Part shown: piece by piece, positions 15,333-25,252 of the stretch
Position numbering within the stretch: the first letter of the stretch is position 1
Layout of the letters: each line of letters opens with the position of its first letter
Assembly (NCBI GenBank): GCA_014239955.1
Contig: JAAZXW010000001.1
Location: 1-54,539, forward strand
Origin: Methanobacteriota archaeon
GTDB taxonomy: Archaea; Thermoplasmatota; Poseidoniia; Poseidoniales; Thalassarchaeaceae
Length of the DNA: 54,539 bases
Direction of reading: 5' to 3'
Notes under the pieces: generated by a model
What the model was told of the DNA's origin: nothing
What the model saw: the letters and a program-made list of their open reading frames with translations, nothing else
Databases searched by the model: none
Program-made: the position numbers and the translations under genes

Positions 15333-16562
15333 ATGCACATAGCGATGATATCGGGGGAGTACCCACCTAGATGGGGGGGGATGGGGTCCACTGTATACCA
15401 CCTGTCATCCAAACTGGCGGCCATGGGGCACAGGATTTCGGTCATTACTAGAAAATCAAGAGGAAACTCTCCCATTCTTGAAGGAGTCAGCATCATTGAG
15501 GTTCCATGGATCAAGATACCCCTTGAATTCACGCGCTCCTACGGCAAGTCGGCCCTGAAGGATTTGGTCCGCCTTCATGCAGATGAACCAGTTGACGTCG
15601 TTCACCTCCATTGCCCCATGGTATCTTGGTCTTCCAAACAATTCGAAAGATGTCGGAGAGAAGTAGCGCCCGTGGTATCATCAATGCACGGAACTTGGCT
15701 AGGGGAGAGAGACGGACTGACCCTAGCAGCGAGTTTCGGGGAACCAGCGGTGTGGTCTAACCCCAACGACATAGCAATTCGCTTCATGGCAGGCAGGTAT
15801 GCCCGTTTTGAGAAGTCCGCAATCCGACATTCAGCAGTGGTGGTTCCAAACTCCAGAGCAACAAAGTTGGACCTTGAATCTAGGTACGACGCACCCTCGG
15901 ATTGGGATTGCGAGGTCATCCATTGGGGGGTGGATACGAGCATGTTCGTCCCCATGCATCTGGATAGCGAGGAAGACTCCCACAAGAAGAACGAGATCAG
16001 GAGGAAGTACGGTCTTGGATCCGATACTCTCCTCCTACTTGCTGTAGGTAGACTTGCTGCTCGGAAGGGGCATGGGTTGCTTCTGAGAGCATTTGCCAGG
16101 GCTGCCGAATCCACCGATTCACACATGGTTATTATTGGGCGTGGTTTTCTTTGGAGGAAGCTAAACCGACTGGCTGCCAAGTTGGGGATTAGCCACAGGG
16201 TCACCATCGAGTCCGGGATGGATTTCGAGCAAATCTCCGAGATGTACAGGGCATCTGATCTGGTGATTTACCCTTCATACTACGAGGGACAGGGCCTAAT
16301 CCCACTGGAGGCCATGAGCTCTGGCACACCAGTCGTGACGGTTGACCACGGCCCTCTGCCCGAGATGGTGGACGACAGTGTCGGGGCACTGTTCGAAATC
16401 GGCTCAGTAGACTCTCTCGCCAAAGCCATTACTTCTGAGGCATCTTCTAAGCAATCCTTGCTCAAGAAAGGCGCAGAGGGGAGGAGAAGAGTCCTCGATC
16501 AGTTCACCCTCGATGGCAACGCGGAGGACTTCCTAGCGGTTTATCGACGAGCCATATCCTGA
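15333..16562 (+). CDS. Family 4 glycosyltransferase
   Basis: A 409-residue GT-B fold enzyme. The start ATG 15333 gives MHIAMISGEYPPRWGGMGSTVYHL, the typical GT4 N-terminus with its donor/acceptor glycine loop; a longer frame to 15156 is antisense to the GT2 gene and was dropped. The second Rossmann domain contains LLLAVGRLAARKGHGLLLRA, HMVIIGRG and the retaining-enzyme signature YPSYYEGQGLIPLEAMSSGTPVV with the E-x7-E motif, followed by GALFEIGSVDSLAKAI. Probably adds a hexose to a lipid- or protein-linked glycan at the inner membrane face; donor and acceptor are not readable. Two copies of ACCGGT separated by TT lie just upstream (15313-15326). Confidence 0.88.
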   Translation: MHIAMISGEYPPRWGGMGSTVYHLSSKLAAMGHRISVITRKSRGNSPILEGVSIIEVPWIKIPLEFTRSYGKSALKDLVRLHADEPVDVVHLHCPMVSWSSKQFERCRREVAPVVSSMHGTWLGERDGLTLAASFGEPAVWSNPNDIAIRFMAGRYARFEKSAIRHSAVVVPNSRATKLDLESRYDAPSDWDCEVIHWGVDTSMFVPMHLDSEEDSHKKNEIRRKYGLGSDTLLLLAVGRLAARKGHGLLLRAFARAAESTDSHMVIIGRGFLWRKLNRLAAKLGISHRVTIESGMDFEQISEMYRASDLVIYPSYYEGQGLIPLEAMSSGTPVVTVDHGPLPEMVDDSVGALFEIGSVDSLAKAITSEASSKQSLLKKGAEGRRRVLDQFTLDGNAEDFLAVYRRAIS

Positions 16563-16608
16563 TACGTCCGGGGAAACTCTTGATTGCTAATCCTCCTTCC
16601 GCTGCTCG

Positions 16609-17688
16609 ATGGAGAGTCGAATTGCTTCACCGCGGAGATCGAATAGCGCTACGATAGCTAATTTTTCCATCATCACCCTAGTGGGCTATCTCGTACTGGT
16701 TAATCTGAAACCAATCCTGATGCCCCTCGCAATTGCAATCCTCATCTATTTCCTAATCAGGGCACCTGAACAGTACCTAATCGAGAGGTTCGATGTGGTA
16801 TCAAGAATGCCAATGCTGGCTTATGGGGTAATCCTTGCCTTCGGTGCAGTGGCCTCGTATGCCGTTTCTATACTGCTGTACAGAAATATCGACCAATTCA
16901 AAGATGAGATGAACAAGGAGGGGGGTTTGATTGACAAGTTCGACGAAAAGTGGATAAATCTGGGTGAGACAAACCTCTATGGTTTCGAAGATGTGATTAC
17001 CAGCCAGGAAACCATCGAGAATGTCCTGGACCCTCAGAACATCCAGGATTTCGCCACAAACATACTCGCCGATCTCGCTTCATTCATGACCACAATGATC
17101 ACAGTAGCAATCTTTGTCATATTCCTGATCCTTGAGGAGAAGAGCCTCCCTGGAAGATTCAAGGCTGCCTTCCCAAGCTCATATGGAAGGGTCAGGAACA
17201 TCGTCTCGAACTCATCAGAGGCAATATCGACTTATGTCATTTCGAAGGCCACTTGTAGCGCCGGCCAAGCGATCGTTCTGACCTTCCTTCTCTGGACCAT
17301 GGAAATTCCAGGTTGGTTTTTGTTCGGAGTCCTATGCTTCCTGCTAGACTTCATCCCCATACTCGGGGCACTTCTAGCCACCATACCACCGATGATGATC
17401 GCCCTGATAGTATTGGACCCAATCCAAGCCCTGCTTCTCGGAGTAGCCATGATCGGCAACCAGCAACTCTTCGGCTCCTTCATAGAGCCAAACCTCTCTG
17501 GGCAGAGACTTGGTATTTCGCCGCTGGTCCTCCTCCTAACAGTCATGGTTAGCGCCTCAGTGTGGGGTATTTCCGGGGCAATAATTGGAGTTCCAATAAT
17601 GATAATTGCACGAATAGCACTCGAGGAGGACGAGAGAACCCGTCCGATTGCCCTGATGCTAGCTATGAAAGTCCACGAGGAAGAGTAG
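16609..17688 (+). CDS. AI-2E family (PerM/UPF0118) membrane transporter
   Basis: A 359-residue polytopic membrane protein. An N-terminal pair of helices (IITLVGYLVLVNLKPILMPLA and onwards, then MLAYGVILAFGAVASYAVSILLY) is followed by a long hydrophilic section (residues about 100-155). The conserved C-terminal part contains helices around PGWFLFGVLCFLLDFIPILGALLATIPP and the diagnostic IEPNLSGQRLGISPLVLLLTV. The P-x-G/GALLATIPP and E-P-x-LxGxxxxxxPL motifs define the family, which includes autoinducer-2 exporters and Na+/H+ antiporters, so the substrate is open. The stop TAG directly abuts the stop of the convergent gene with no base between. Confidence 0.85.
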   Translation: MESRIASPRRSNSATIANFSIITLVGYLVLVNLKPILMPLAIAILIYFLIRAPEQYLIERFDVVSRMPMLAYGVILAFGAVASYAVSILLYRNIDQFKDEMNKEGGLIDKFDEKWINLGETNLYGFEDVITSQETIENVLDPQNIQDFATNILADLASFMTTMITVAIFVIFLILEEKSLPGRFKAAFPSSYGRVRNIVSNSSEAISTYVISKATCSAGQAIVLTFLLWTMEIPGWFLFGVLCFLLDFIPILGALLATIPPMMIALIVLDPIQALLLGVAMIGNQQLFGSFIEPNLSGQRLGISPLVLLLTVMVSASVWGISGAIIGVPIMIIARIALEEDERTRPIALMLAMKVHEEE

Positions 17689-18294
17689 TCACCGCAGCGA
17701 GATGATCGCTAGAACCCCATCGCCTCTAACTGAGACCATGCCGCCCATCCCTTCGTTGTGAAGTCCCCTTGTGGATAGGGAAAGTAAGCCTCCTGACATC
17801 TCCCACTTGGCCCCTGATATCCACACCTTGCTAGGCTCAAGGGCGAAAACCGAGAAAACCTCCCCCAGTCCGATTTCCATCAATACTTCCCCCTCTTCGG
17901 GATGTAACCTCGTGGTGACATGGTTCTCGTGATGGACGCGGATGATGGCCCCCGAGGGGGCATCATGCAACGCAGCCCAGTTTCCGAGGACATGGGCGGG
18001 CTCTCCACCATCGGCACCGACAATGTCGATCTCATCGAATCCTCGGTCGATCAGAAGGACGAGCGATTTTGCCAGATCGCTGGTCATTTGCTCGGCCATC
18101 TCCACAGTCCTCCCCTCCCAGGAAAGAACGTCCACAGAGTCCAGGTCGCCGAGAACCTCTTCAACTCCAATGCCGTATTCAGTGGCGCGATCACCACCAC
18201 CATCCACTCCGAATACTGGTACATCGCCGGAGATTACCGAGTCAATTACCGCTGAGGGGGGCATCGAGCCGTTGCACCAGAGTACTGCACGCAT
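17689..18294 (-). CDS. Thiamine pyrophosphokinase-like protein
   Basis: A 201-residue protein with the TPK arrangement: an N-terminal Rossmann-like part ending in VFGVDGGGDRATEYGIGVEEVLGDLDSVD (quoted here in part: DGGGDRATEYG, GDLDSVD) and a C-terminal beta-sandwich (VFSVFALEPSKVWISGAKWEMSGG). TPK transfers pyrophosphate from ATP to thiamine to make ThDP directly. The usual D-x-T-D-L-x-K-A motif is altered to EQMTSDLAKSL, with the first Asp missing, so activity or substrate may differ. Most archaea make ThDP through ThiL instead; a TPK would imply thiamine salvage. It starts 7 bases after the stop of the aminopeptidase-like gene, so the two are likely co-transcribed. Confidence 0.72.
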   Translation of the reverse strand: MRAVLWCNGSMPPSAVIDSVISGDVPVFGVDGGGDRATEYGIGVEEVLGDLDSVDVLSWEGRTVEMAEQMTSDLAKSLVLLIDRGFDEIDIVGADGGEPAHVLGNWAALHDAPSGAIIRVHHENHVTTRLHPEEGEVLMEIGLGEVFSVFALEPSKVWISGAKWEMSGGLLSLSTRGLHNEGMGGMVSVRGDGVLAIISLR

Positions 18295-18301
18295 AGGTCA
18301 C

Positions 18302-19321
18302 CTACCGAACAGAGATCTTCCCTTCGGAAACAATCACGGAATCCTCTAGAGTTATCTCAGGGCCAATGAGCGAACCCCTGAGGTGAATCCCGACTCTGGC
18401 ACCGCCACCGATGTGGGAATTGTCACCGAATCCGAAATACGATGACCCCCTGACAACAAGATCCTCGACTTTGTTCCCTACCAGTTCCGTGGCTTTCGGA
18501 TTCATGCCGAATCCGAACTCAGCAACGGTCCACACCAGATCTCTCCTGGTGACCCTCACTCCAGATTTCGCAACTTCGAAAACCTCGCTGATTTCCTCGG
18601 CCAGCTCCCCGCCGGAGATGCCGGTAACCAGGCCTTCTTCGATTTGGAACTCGAGTGGGCCTTCCAGCAGCCTTCCATCCCACGAACCATCGATTACAAT
18701 GGTGCCATTCATGCTCTTCTCTTTGGGGAGGACGAACACCTTTCCTGCTGGTAGGTTGGCTATCTGCCCAGGCCTGTTGCAAATCCCGTTGTCTTCCAGA
18801 ATCCACCTGTCACCGGTGATGAACTCCACATCTGTCCCTGCTTCTGACTCGACTCTGATCCTCCTCTTCCTCCTGAAGACTGATCCCATCCCGCTGATCT
18901 CCCTTTGCAGGGCGTTGTAGTCAGCAGTCATGCCACCAGACTCGAATGCGACCCTACCAATTCCGGGCATGGAGACTATCCTAGCCCCCTCTCTGGTCGC
19001 CTGCTGCCTTGCCCTGGTGTGGGTGAGCGAATCCTTGGTTGCAATGATGATCACCCTATTCTTCCTCATTATGTCCGATACTGGGAGAGGGGGCTCCTTC
19101 CCAGTTTTCTGGGTCGGTGGCATCATTACCAGGAGTATCCGGTCCGTTACCCTCGCAGCCTCCTCGTACAGCGCCTGACCCACCTCCGCAGTATCCGGAT
19201 CGGTGATTACTAGGACATCTTCCTCCCTCCTGACTTGGAGGCACGTGCGAATCACAGAACGTGCTGTCGACAGCATCGCCTCCGAGTTATCGGAGTTTCC
19301 GATGCCATCCTTGGTGACCAT
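18302..19321 (-). CDS. M29-like (aminopeptidase T/AmpS type) metallopeptidase homologue
   Basis: A 339-residue protein whose C-terminal half carries the pattern of archaeal aminopeptidase-T-like proteins: ICNRPGQIANLPAGKVFVLP, then AEFGFGMNP and FGFGDNSHIGGGARVGIHLRG. In M29 enzymes the residues of EFG-x-GxN, GT-x-H-x-AxG and HxD bind two metals. Here E (AEFGFG), H (NSHIGGG) and H (GIHLRG) are present, but the final Asp after His is replaced by Leu, so catalysis is uncertain. The N-terminal part (RSVIRTCLQVRREEDVLVITD) is the usual accessory domain. Upstream, 36 bases separate it from thrS on the same strand. Confidence 0.65.
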   Translation of the reverse strand: MVTKDGIGNSDNSEAMLSTARSVIRTCLQVRREEDVLVITDPDTAEVGQALYEEAARVTDRILLVMMPPTQKTGKEPPLPVSDIMRKNRVIIIATKDSLTHTRARQQATREGARIVSMPGIGRVAFESGGMTADYNALQREISGMGSVFRRKRRIRVESEAGTDVEFITGDRWILEDNGICNRPGQIANLPAGKVFVLPKEKSMNGTIVIDGSWDGRLLEGPLEFQIEEGLVTGISGGELAEEISEVFEVAKSGVRVTRRDLVWTVAEFGFGMNPKATELVGNKVEDLVVRGSSYFGFGDNSHIGGGARVGIHLRGSLIGPEITLEDSVIVSEGKISVR

Positions 19322-19357
19322 TGCGGATATCCCTAGATGGGGTCCAGTATTGATACT

Positions 19358-21298
19358 TCACTCGTCCAGTGAAAGCTCTCTACTCCGATTGGAAATCTCG
19401 GCAGAGATGTCCGAAACGAACTCTTCCAGTTTCACACCGTTCTTTTGACTCCCACTCCGCCCCCTAATCGAGACGGTACCGCTACTCATCTCCTCGTCCC
19501 CTAGGATTAACATGTAGGCAGGCCGATTCTTCCTGTGCATCCTAATCTTCTTCCCAATCGTATTGTCCGAGTCATCCACGCTCACCCTTACTCCAGCGAG
19601 CTCTAGGGAATCCCTCACTCGGTCTGCGTATTTCCTGTGCTTCTCGGAGATGGTGATTACCTGTGCCTGCAATGGTGAGAGCCAGGTTGGAAGATTGCCC
19701 GCCCACTGTTCGAGGAGGAAAGCCACGAATCTCTCGTGCGTCGAAAGGGGTGCCCGATGGATCACGAAGACCTCGCCATTCTCGTTACCCGTCTCATCCA
19801 TGTACGATAGGCCGAACCTATCCTTGGCTGCGAAGTCCAGCTGAATAGTGGCCAGAGACTCCTCCCTTCCAAGGGCCGTTCTGAATTGAATGTCTATTTT
19901 CGGCCCGTAGAATGCTGCCTCCCCGACTGCTTCGGTGTAATCAACATCCAAGTCATCCATTATGCGTCTGAGATGGTCCTGGGTGGCCTCCCAGTTCTCG
20001 GGTTGATCGATGTACTTGTCCTTGTTCTCTGGATCCCACAGGGATAAGCGGAAGTCATAGTCCTCGAAACCGAATGTTTCGTAGTATTCCTGTGCCATAC
20101 GAACATTGCTCCCAACCTCCCCTGCAACCTGATCCAATGTACAGTAGATATGAGCGTCATTCATCGACAGCATCCTGACTCTGAGAAGCCCTGCTAGGGT
20201 GCCGGATAGCTCGTTCCTGTACACGGTTCCGTACTCAGCAATCCTAATCGGCAACTCCCTGTATGAACGCTTGCTGTTGGAGAAAACCAGATGATGCATC
20301 GGGCAGTTCATCGACTTGAGGTAGTACTCCCCGTCGTCCATCTTCATGGGGGGGTACATCCCATCGGAGTAGTGAGGCAGGTGCCCGCTCATTTCGAACA
20401 ACTCTTTCTTCCCCAAGACAGGGGTGGTCACTCTGACGTAGCCATAGGACTTCTCCGTCTCTACAGCGAACTTCTCTATCTCGGATTTCAGGATCTCGCC
20501 ATTGGGTAGCCATACAGGCAGGCCCTTGCCGATTAGCTCGTCAATCATGTAGAGGCTCATTTCCCTCCCGATCTTCTTGTGATCCCTTCTGGTGGCCTCT
20601 TCGATCTGTCTTTCCCTCTGCTTGAGTCCTTCCTTGGAGGAATAGCACATTCCGTAAATCCTGACTAGTGATTCGCGATTCCTGTCTGCTCTCCAGTAGG
20701 CCTGGCTAGTGCTAGTTAGCTTGAACCACCTCAACTGTGAAGTGAGGGAAACGTGAGGTCCCCTGCACAGATCGACGAACTCTCCCTGTCGATATGCGGA
20801 AGAGCCCACATCATGGCCAATCTTGTCATCCATTATCTCCAACTTGAAGGAATTCGCACCGAACAACTCCCTTAGTGAGTCGTTGTCGTACTCCTCTCGC
20901 TCTATTGCTATGTTCGATTTGACCAGATCCCTCATCCTCTTCTCTATCTCACGGAGTCCATCTTCACCAATAGGGTCCATGTGGAAGTCATAGTAGAATC
21001 CGTGTTCTATCGGAGGGCCAATTGTCGGCTTTGCATCCGGGTAAAGCTGAGTCACAGCTTGAGCGAGTAGGTGGGCGCAGCTGTGCCTCAGGATGTAGAG
21101 CCCCTTCTCGGAGTCACCCAGTATTGGATCGACCTTGCAGTTTTCCTCCAGAGCGTAAGACATATCCCGCTCTTCCCCGTCAACCAATGCGGCTACGGCT
21201 CCGGACTTCCTTCCATGTACATTTTTGATTACCTCCCCTGCGCTAATTCCACTTGCATACTCATGGGGCCCGTCCTCGCCAACTTCGACGGAAATCAT
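19358..21298 (-). CDS. thrS: Threonyl-tRNA synthetase, bacterial form
   Basis: Charges tRNA-Thr. The start ATG 21298 gives MISVEVGEDGPHEYASG, the beginning of a TGS domain; the longer frame to 21370 adds an Arg-rich, unconserved stretch. The order is TGS, the class II-associated editing domain (HSCAHLLAQAV, with the H-x3-H motif, and a later Cys/His pair), the catalytic core (motif 2 around YGTVYRNELSG, zinc ligand Cys in MNCPMHHLVFSNS, motif 3 near ERFVAFLLEQWAGNLP) and the anticodon-binding domain (PLQAQVITISEKHRKYADRV). About 646 residues. Archaeal ThrRS normally carries a D-aminoacyl-deacylase-like N-domain in place of this TGS/editing pair, so this gene has the bacterial architecture and was probably acquired. 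Confidence 0.95.
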   Translation of the reverse strand: MISVEVGEDGPHEYASGISAGEVIKNVHGRKSGAVAALVDGEERDMSYALEENCKVDPILGDSEKGLYILRHSCAHLLAQAVTQLYPDAKPTIGPPIEHGFYYDFHMDPIGEDGLREIEKRMRDLVKSNIAIEREEYDNDSLRELFGANSFKLEIMDDKIGHDVGSSAYRQGEFVDLCRGPHVSLTSQLRWFKLTSTSQAYWRADRNRESLVRIYGMCYSSKEGLKQRERQIEEATRRDHKKIGREMSLYMIDELIGKGLPVWLPNGEILKSEIEKFAVETEKSYGYVRVTTPVLGKKELFEMSGHLPHYSDGMYPPMKMDDGEYYLKSMNCPMHHLVFSNSKRSYRELPIRIAEYGTVYRNELSGTLAGLLRVRMLSMNDAHIYCTLDQVAGEVGSNVRMAQEYYETFGFEDYDFRLSLWDPENKDKYIDQPENWEATQDHLRRIMDDLDVDYTEAVGEAAFYGPKIDIQFRTALGREESLATIQLDFAAKDRFGLSYMDETGNENGEVFVIHRAPLSTHERFVAFLLEQWAGNLPTWLSPLQAQVITISEKHRKYADRVRDSLELAGVRVSVDDSDNTIGKKIRMHRKNRPAYMLILGDEEMSSGTVSIRGRSGSQKNGVKLEEFVSDISAEISNRSRELSLDE

Positions 21299-21368
21299 GC
21301 TCACTGGTGTCCCTCTTCGGCTTCGCCGACGTCCAGCCGATATGAAGGCCTTGGCCGTAAATTGAGAC

Positions 21369-21373
21369 AAAAA
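21369..21373 (-). terminator. Short T-run directly after the carbamate kinase stop
   Basis: On the minus strand the carbamate kinase stop TGA is followed by GGG and then TTTTT. Archaeal intrinsic termination needs only a short T-rich stretch, so this may end the transcript before thrS. The run is short and the call tentative. Confidence 0.3.
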
Positions 21374-21376
21374 CCC

Positions 21377-22285
21377 TCATTCAATGGTGATTTGTGTGCC
21401 CGACGTCCCGTCTACCATTCCAGTTATTTCAGATAGCGAACCGATTACGGCACGCTCACCGGTTCTACGGACGAAGTCACATGCCGCCTCTACCTTTGGC
21501 CCCATTGAGCCCGCATCAAACTCTCGCCCGGACATCTCCTCCGGAGTCGTCCTCCGGATCATTTTCGCTTCGTCGCTCCCCCAGACATCGTACACGCCAT
21601 CTGCATCCGTCGCAAGGATCAGTAGCCTGGCCCCTAGCTGTCTAGCGAGTAGTGCACTTGCCCGGTCTTTGTCTATGACGACCTCGATTCCTTCCAGCGT
21701 CCCCTCTGAGTTGTATGCAGTCGGAATCCCACCACCTCCAGCACAAATCACCACAACCCCCTTCTCGAGAAGCCAGTGGATGGGTCGCAACTCGAAAATT
21801 CTGTGAGGTTCGGGCGAGGGCACCACCCTCCTCCAGCCATCACCGTCTCTGGCTATCGACCAACCTCTCTCTTTCGCTACTTTCTTCGCCTTCTCCTCAC
21901 CGTATAGCAGTCCAATTGGTTTGGTGGGGTTCTGGAATGCAGGATCATCGGGATCAACTTCAACCATAGTCAGGATCGTCGCGAAAGCAGCCTCTGTTGG
22001 CATCATATTGCCCAGTTCCTGTTCGATGTAATAGCCGAGCATCCCCTCTGTCTGGGCCCCAAGGACATCCAATGGGTATTCCTCTACTCCCTTGTACGAA
22101 GCAGACTGCATTGCGAGAAGTCCCACTTGGGGGCCATTTCCATGTGTGATTACAAGTTGGTGCTTCTCTGCAAGAGGTACTAGAGACCTGCAGGCCGATC
22201 TTACGTTTCTCCTCTGATTCTCCGAAGTCGGCTCCTCTCCCCTCTTGAGAAGCGCGTTTCCCCCAAGTGCGACCACGACCCTCAT
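21377..22285 (-). CDS. arcC: Carbamate kinase
   Basis: Amino-acid-kinase-fold enzyme, 302 residues (usual about 310). It reversibly makes ATP from carbamoyl phosphate and ADP. The N-terminus [15 protein letters not shown] and THGNGPQVG are the diagnostic carbamate kinase motifs. [28 protein letters not shown] and [12 protein letters not shown] form the nucleotide-binding half. No arginine deiminase or ornithine carbamoyltransferase gene is nearby, so the enzyme may work anabolically or with ureide/agmatine breakdown. It diverges from the NAD-kinase-like gene across 53 bases. Confidence 0.93.
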   Translation of the reverse strand: MRVVVALGGNALLKRGEEPTSENQRRNVRSACRSLVPLAEKHQLVITHGNGPQVGLLAMQSASYKGVEEYPLDVLGAQTEGMLGYYIEQELGNMMPTEAAFATILTMVEVDPDDPAFQNPTKPIGLLYGEEKAKKVAKERGWSIARDGDGWRRVVPSPEPHRIFELRPIHWLLEKGVVVICAGGGGIPTAYNSEGTLEGIEVVIDKDRASALLARQLGARLLILATDADGVYDVWGSDEAKMIRRTTPEEMSGREFDAGSMGPKVEAACDFVRRTGERAVIGSLSEITGMVDGTSGTQITIE

Positions 22286-22298
22286 TGAACAGTGTCCC

Positions 22299-22324
22299 GA
22301 GCGTGAACCGATAAGAACACGCTC
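22299..22324. promoter_or_regulatory. 7-bp inverted repeat flanking a TATA-like box (arcC / NAD-kinase-like divergent promoter)
   Basis: GAGCGTG (22299-22305) and its exact complement CACGCTC (22318-22324) bracket a 12-base spacer, AACCGATAAGAA. The ATAAGAA in the spacer lies about 25-30 bases upstream of ATG 22339, the right place for box A. A protein bound to such a repeat would block TBP, so this is a plausible operator for the rightward gene, and perhaps for arcC on the other side. Confidence 0.45.
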
Positions 22325-22338
22325 CCTCTGGGCGAGTC

Positions 22339-23487
22339 ATGGTGCGCATTGGCCTACTAGCAAATCCCGATGCCGGACTAGGGGGTAGACTAGGCCTCAA
22401 AGGCTCCGATGGCCAGGCTGAGTTGGCTCGTTCGAAGGGGGCTGAGGATAGGTCAGGGCCCCGTCTAGAATCAATGCTAAGGCATTTCTCTAATATTCAC
22501 AGGGGAGAATCAAGTCAGCTAGAGTGGATAACCAGCAGAGGTAGGATGGGAACCGACTGGATTCCCGCGGAACTTCAGACTGGAACTATTTCTGAGGTCC
22601 ATGAGTCGTCTGGCGAAACTTCGGCTACCGACACTGAAGATGCTGTTGAGAGGCTTCTTGAGAATGGAATAGATTTGCTAGTCTACTCCGGAGGAGATGG
22701 GACAACTAGGGACATCGTCGCTTCTCTAGACGATTTACAATCCTCTGAACTACCGATTATTGGCGTCCCCTCTGGGGTGAAGATGCACTCGGGTTGCTTC
22801 GCCAGCTCACCCAAGGCAGCCGCCGAGGTTCTTTCAGCATGGCTTCATGGAGATCTCCTAGTATCTTCCACAGAAGTACTGGATCTAGACGAGGAACTCT
22901 ACAGAAAGGGAAAATGGGTAGTTCGCCTCTATGCTGAGGCCTTCTCCCCAAATTCTCCGAGATGGATGCAAGGATCTAAACAGCTTATTGAGACAGAATC
23001 AGAGGAAGAAATCATCATTGGCATTTCAGACCATATCGAGGATTCCCTAGTAAGTGACGACCGTCTAATCATCTGGGGTTCTGGTGGGACTCTCCGAGCG
23101 ATAGCGGACAACATTGGCTTTGAATTGACGACTCTTGGAATTGATGCTACCATTGGTGGAGAGCAAGTCGGCACAGACCTGGATGAATCGGGAATACTCG
23201 CGCTTCTAGACTCTCATGCGGGATCCACCACGCTCCTCCTCTCGCCAATGGGGGGTCAGGGTTTCCTAATCGGGAGGGGAAATCTGCAACTTTCTCCAGA
23301 CGTGCTTGAATCGATAGGTATCGACAACATCCTCGGAGTGGTGACACCTGCAAAACTCCTAACAGTCAGAGCACTAAGGATTGAGACTGGGGACGATGAT
23401 CTCGACCAAGAATTCGCATTCAAGAGGTACATGAAGGTACTACAGGGATTTCGGACGACAAGGATCCTGCCAGTTTCTGTCGATTAG
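22339..23487 (+). CDS. ATP-NAD kinase-like protein (COG3199 type)
   Basis: A 382-residue protein of the NAD kinase/diacylglycerol kinase fold. It begins [21 protein letters not shown], a hallmark of the COG3199 ATP-NAD kinase group, followed by [15 protein letters not shown] (the GGDGT nucleotide site) and [19 protein letters not shown]. Late motifs [17 protein letters not shown] and [10 protein letters not shown] also fit. The expected reaction is phosphorylation of NAD+ to NADP+, but several members of this group have other or unknown substrates. Length is usual for the group. It overlaps pyrG by 4 bases tail to tail (TTAG). Confidence 0.75.
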   Translation: MVRIGLLANPDAGLGGRLGLKGSDGQAELARSKGAEDRSGPRLESMLRHFSNIHRGESSQLEWITSRGRMGTDWIPAELQTGTISEVHESSGETSATDTEDAVERLLENGIDLLVYSGGDGTTRDIVASLDDLQSSELPIIGVPSGVKMHSGCFASSPKAAAEVLSAWLHGDLLVSSTEVLDLDEELYRKGKWVVRLYAEAFSPNSPRWMQGSKQLIETESEEEIIIGISDHIEDSLVSDDRLIIWGSGGTLRAIADNIGFELTTLGIDATIGGEQVGTDLDESGILALLDSHAGSTTLLLSPMGGQGFLIGRGNLQLSPDVLESIGIDNILGVVTPAKLLTVRALRIETGDDDLDQEFAFKRYMKVLQGFRTTRILPVSVD

Positions 23488-25145
23488 ATTTCCATCCCTG
23501 AAGCTGCCATCAGTAGGCCAAGGAACGGAGGACTTGGCCGATCAGGCCTCGATTTGAACTCCGGATGGTACTGGGTGCCGACGAAATATGGATGTCCTTC
23601 TAGCTCCATAATCTCGCAACGCTCCCCAGTCTCGTCCTTGCCCACGTACACTAATCCTGAGCTCTCAATATCCTCGATTAGTTCGGGATTAACTTCGTAT
23701 CTGTGCCTGTGCCTCTCATCCACGTGCCCTACCCCTCCGTACAGGCGCTTGATTTTGCAGTCATCCACTAGGAATGGAGTTGGCTTTGTCCCAAGCCTCA
23801 TTGTCCCACCCATGTGGGTCTTGGATATCTCTGGCATGAAGACAATGGCAGCGTGAGGGGCCTCTTCCTCGAATTCGGCGGAATTCGCCCCCTCCATGCC
23901 CAAAACGTTCCTGCAGAACTCGATAGTCGCTACTTGCAAGCCTAGACAAACACCCAAGTAGGGGATATTATTCTCTCTGGCGTACTCTGCAGCCTTTATC
24001 TTGCCCTCTATCCCCCTGATGCCGAATCCCCCAGGTACGAGAATTCCATCTGCTGCCCTAAGGGTTTCCCAAGCCTTGTCATGCGATTCCTGGTCTGTCT
24101 TCCTCGCATTCTCGTCCAGCACAGATGATTCAATCCAATCGATAACCAGCTTTCTGTCCACCTTGAAAGATGCATGTTGGAGGGCCTTGATTACACTGAG
24201 ATAAGAGTCCGAGAGGTCGGTATACTTTCCAGCAACTGCAATGTGCACCTCCTCTGCATCCTCTAGGGAGTCGACGTGATCGGCCAGCTTTTTCCAATCT
24301 TCCAGAATTTTCCTTCTAGCTGGGATTTCGAAACCAAACCTCTCCGAGAGCATCCTAGTTACCCCTTGTCTCTCAAGCATTATCGGGACTTGGTAGATGT
24401 TCGAAATATCGTGTGCTGAGACAACCGCCTCCGGAGGTACGTGACAGAATGCGGAAATCTTCTGACGGGTATCGTCAATCAAGGGACTCTTTGATCTGCA
24501 GACTAGCATATGCGGATTAATGCCAAGACCCCTGAGATCTTTCACGGTATGTTGGGTCGGCTTCGTCTTCTGCTCCCCGACTGGGCCCATTACTGGAATC
24601 AGGCTGACATGAACAAAGCAAACGTTCTCTTGCCCGACTCTGAATTGGAACTGTCGCAGTGCTTCGATGAAAGGCGCACTTTCGATGTCCCCAACAGTCC
24701 CGCCCAACTCAATCACACAGGCATCCGGTTCCTTCCCGTTACCATCACTCGGAGTATGGGCCACCCTCTCTATCCAGTCCTGAATCTCATTTGTGATGTG
24801 GGGGATTACCTGCACAGTCTTGCCGAGGTAGTCTCCCCTCCTCTCCTTCTGAATTACGTTATCATACACCTTTCCTGTGGTGATGTTGTTCTCTCTCGTC
24901 AGACACACGTCAAGGAATCTTTCGTAGTTTCCCAGGTCTAGATCAACCTCTCCACCATCGTCAAGCACGAAGACCTCTCCGTGTTCGAACGGCGACATCG
25001 TTCCCGCGTCTGTATTCAGATATGGGTCAATCTTGACTGCAGTTACTCTCAGTCCAGCGCTTTTTAGAAGAACACCAATGCTACTCGCAGTAACCCCTTT
25101 GCCTAATCCGGAGATCACTCCACCCGTCACAACGACATACTTCAT
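23484..25145 (-). CDS. pyrG: CTP synthase
   Basis: Makes CTP from UTP, ATP and glutamine. The start at ATG 25145 gives [17 protein letters not shown] (553 residues, usual 530-550). The N-terminal amidoligase domain shows the P-loop [25 protein letters not shown] and [22 protein letters not shown]. The C-terminal class I glutamine amidotransferase domain shows GGFGIRG, the nucleophile in YLGVCLGLQ and the HPEF of [12 protein letters not shown]. All catalytic residues look intact. It diverges from the threonine dehydrogenase gene across about 107 bases. Confidence 0.97.
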   Translation of the reverse strand: MKYVVVTGGVISGLGKGVTASSIGVLLKSAGLRVTAVKIDPYLNTDAGTMSPFEHGEVFVLDDGGEVDLDLGNYERFLDVCLTRENNITTGKVYDNVIQKERRGDYLGKTVQVIPHITNEIQDWIERVAHTPSDGNGKEPDACVIELGGTVGDIESAPFIEALRQFQFRVGQENVCFVHVSLIPVMGPVGEQKTKPTQHTVKDLRGLGINPHMLVCRSKSPLIDDTRQKISAFCHVPPEAVVSAHDISNIYQVPIMLERQGVTRMLSERFGFEIPARRKILEDWKKLADHVDSLEDAEEVHIAVAGKYTDLSDSYLSVIKALQHASFKVDRKLVIDWIESSVLDENARKTDQESHDKAWETLRAADGILVPGGFGIRGIEGKIKAAEYARENNIPYLGVCLGLQVATIEFCRNVLGMEGANSAEFEEEAPHAAIVFMPEISKTHMGGTMRLGTKPTPFLVDDCKIKRLYGGVGHVDERHRHRYEVNPELIEDIESSGLVYVGKDETGERCEIMELEGHPYFVGTQYHPEFKSRPDRPSPPFLGLLMAASGMEI

Positions 25146-25192
25146 CTCATCAACGGGGTTAGAATCAGTTGTCCATCCCCTATCAACATTGG

Positions 25193-25225
25193 CCAATAAA
25201 ATCCTGTTTGCCGATTCTTTAATTT
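25193..25225. promoter_or_regulatory. TATA-like boxes of the pyrG / threonine dehydrogenase divergent promoter
   Basis: Two A/T-rich elements stand out. TTTAATTT (25218-25225) lies about 30 bases upstream of ATG 25253 on the plus strand. ATTTTATTG, read on the minus strand around 25193-25202, lies about 50 bases upstream of the pyrG ATG. The first implies a leaderless or nearly leaderless mRNA for the dehydrogenase, the second a short leader for pyrG. Confidence 0.45.
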
Positions 25226-25252
25226 CAAGTAGCGTCAGAATTACGGTTACAC

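Noticed and set aside
15233-15532. N-terminal extension of the GT2 gene
   Set aside because: Overlaps the start of the GT4 gene on the other strand, while a TATA box supports the start at 15232.
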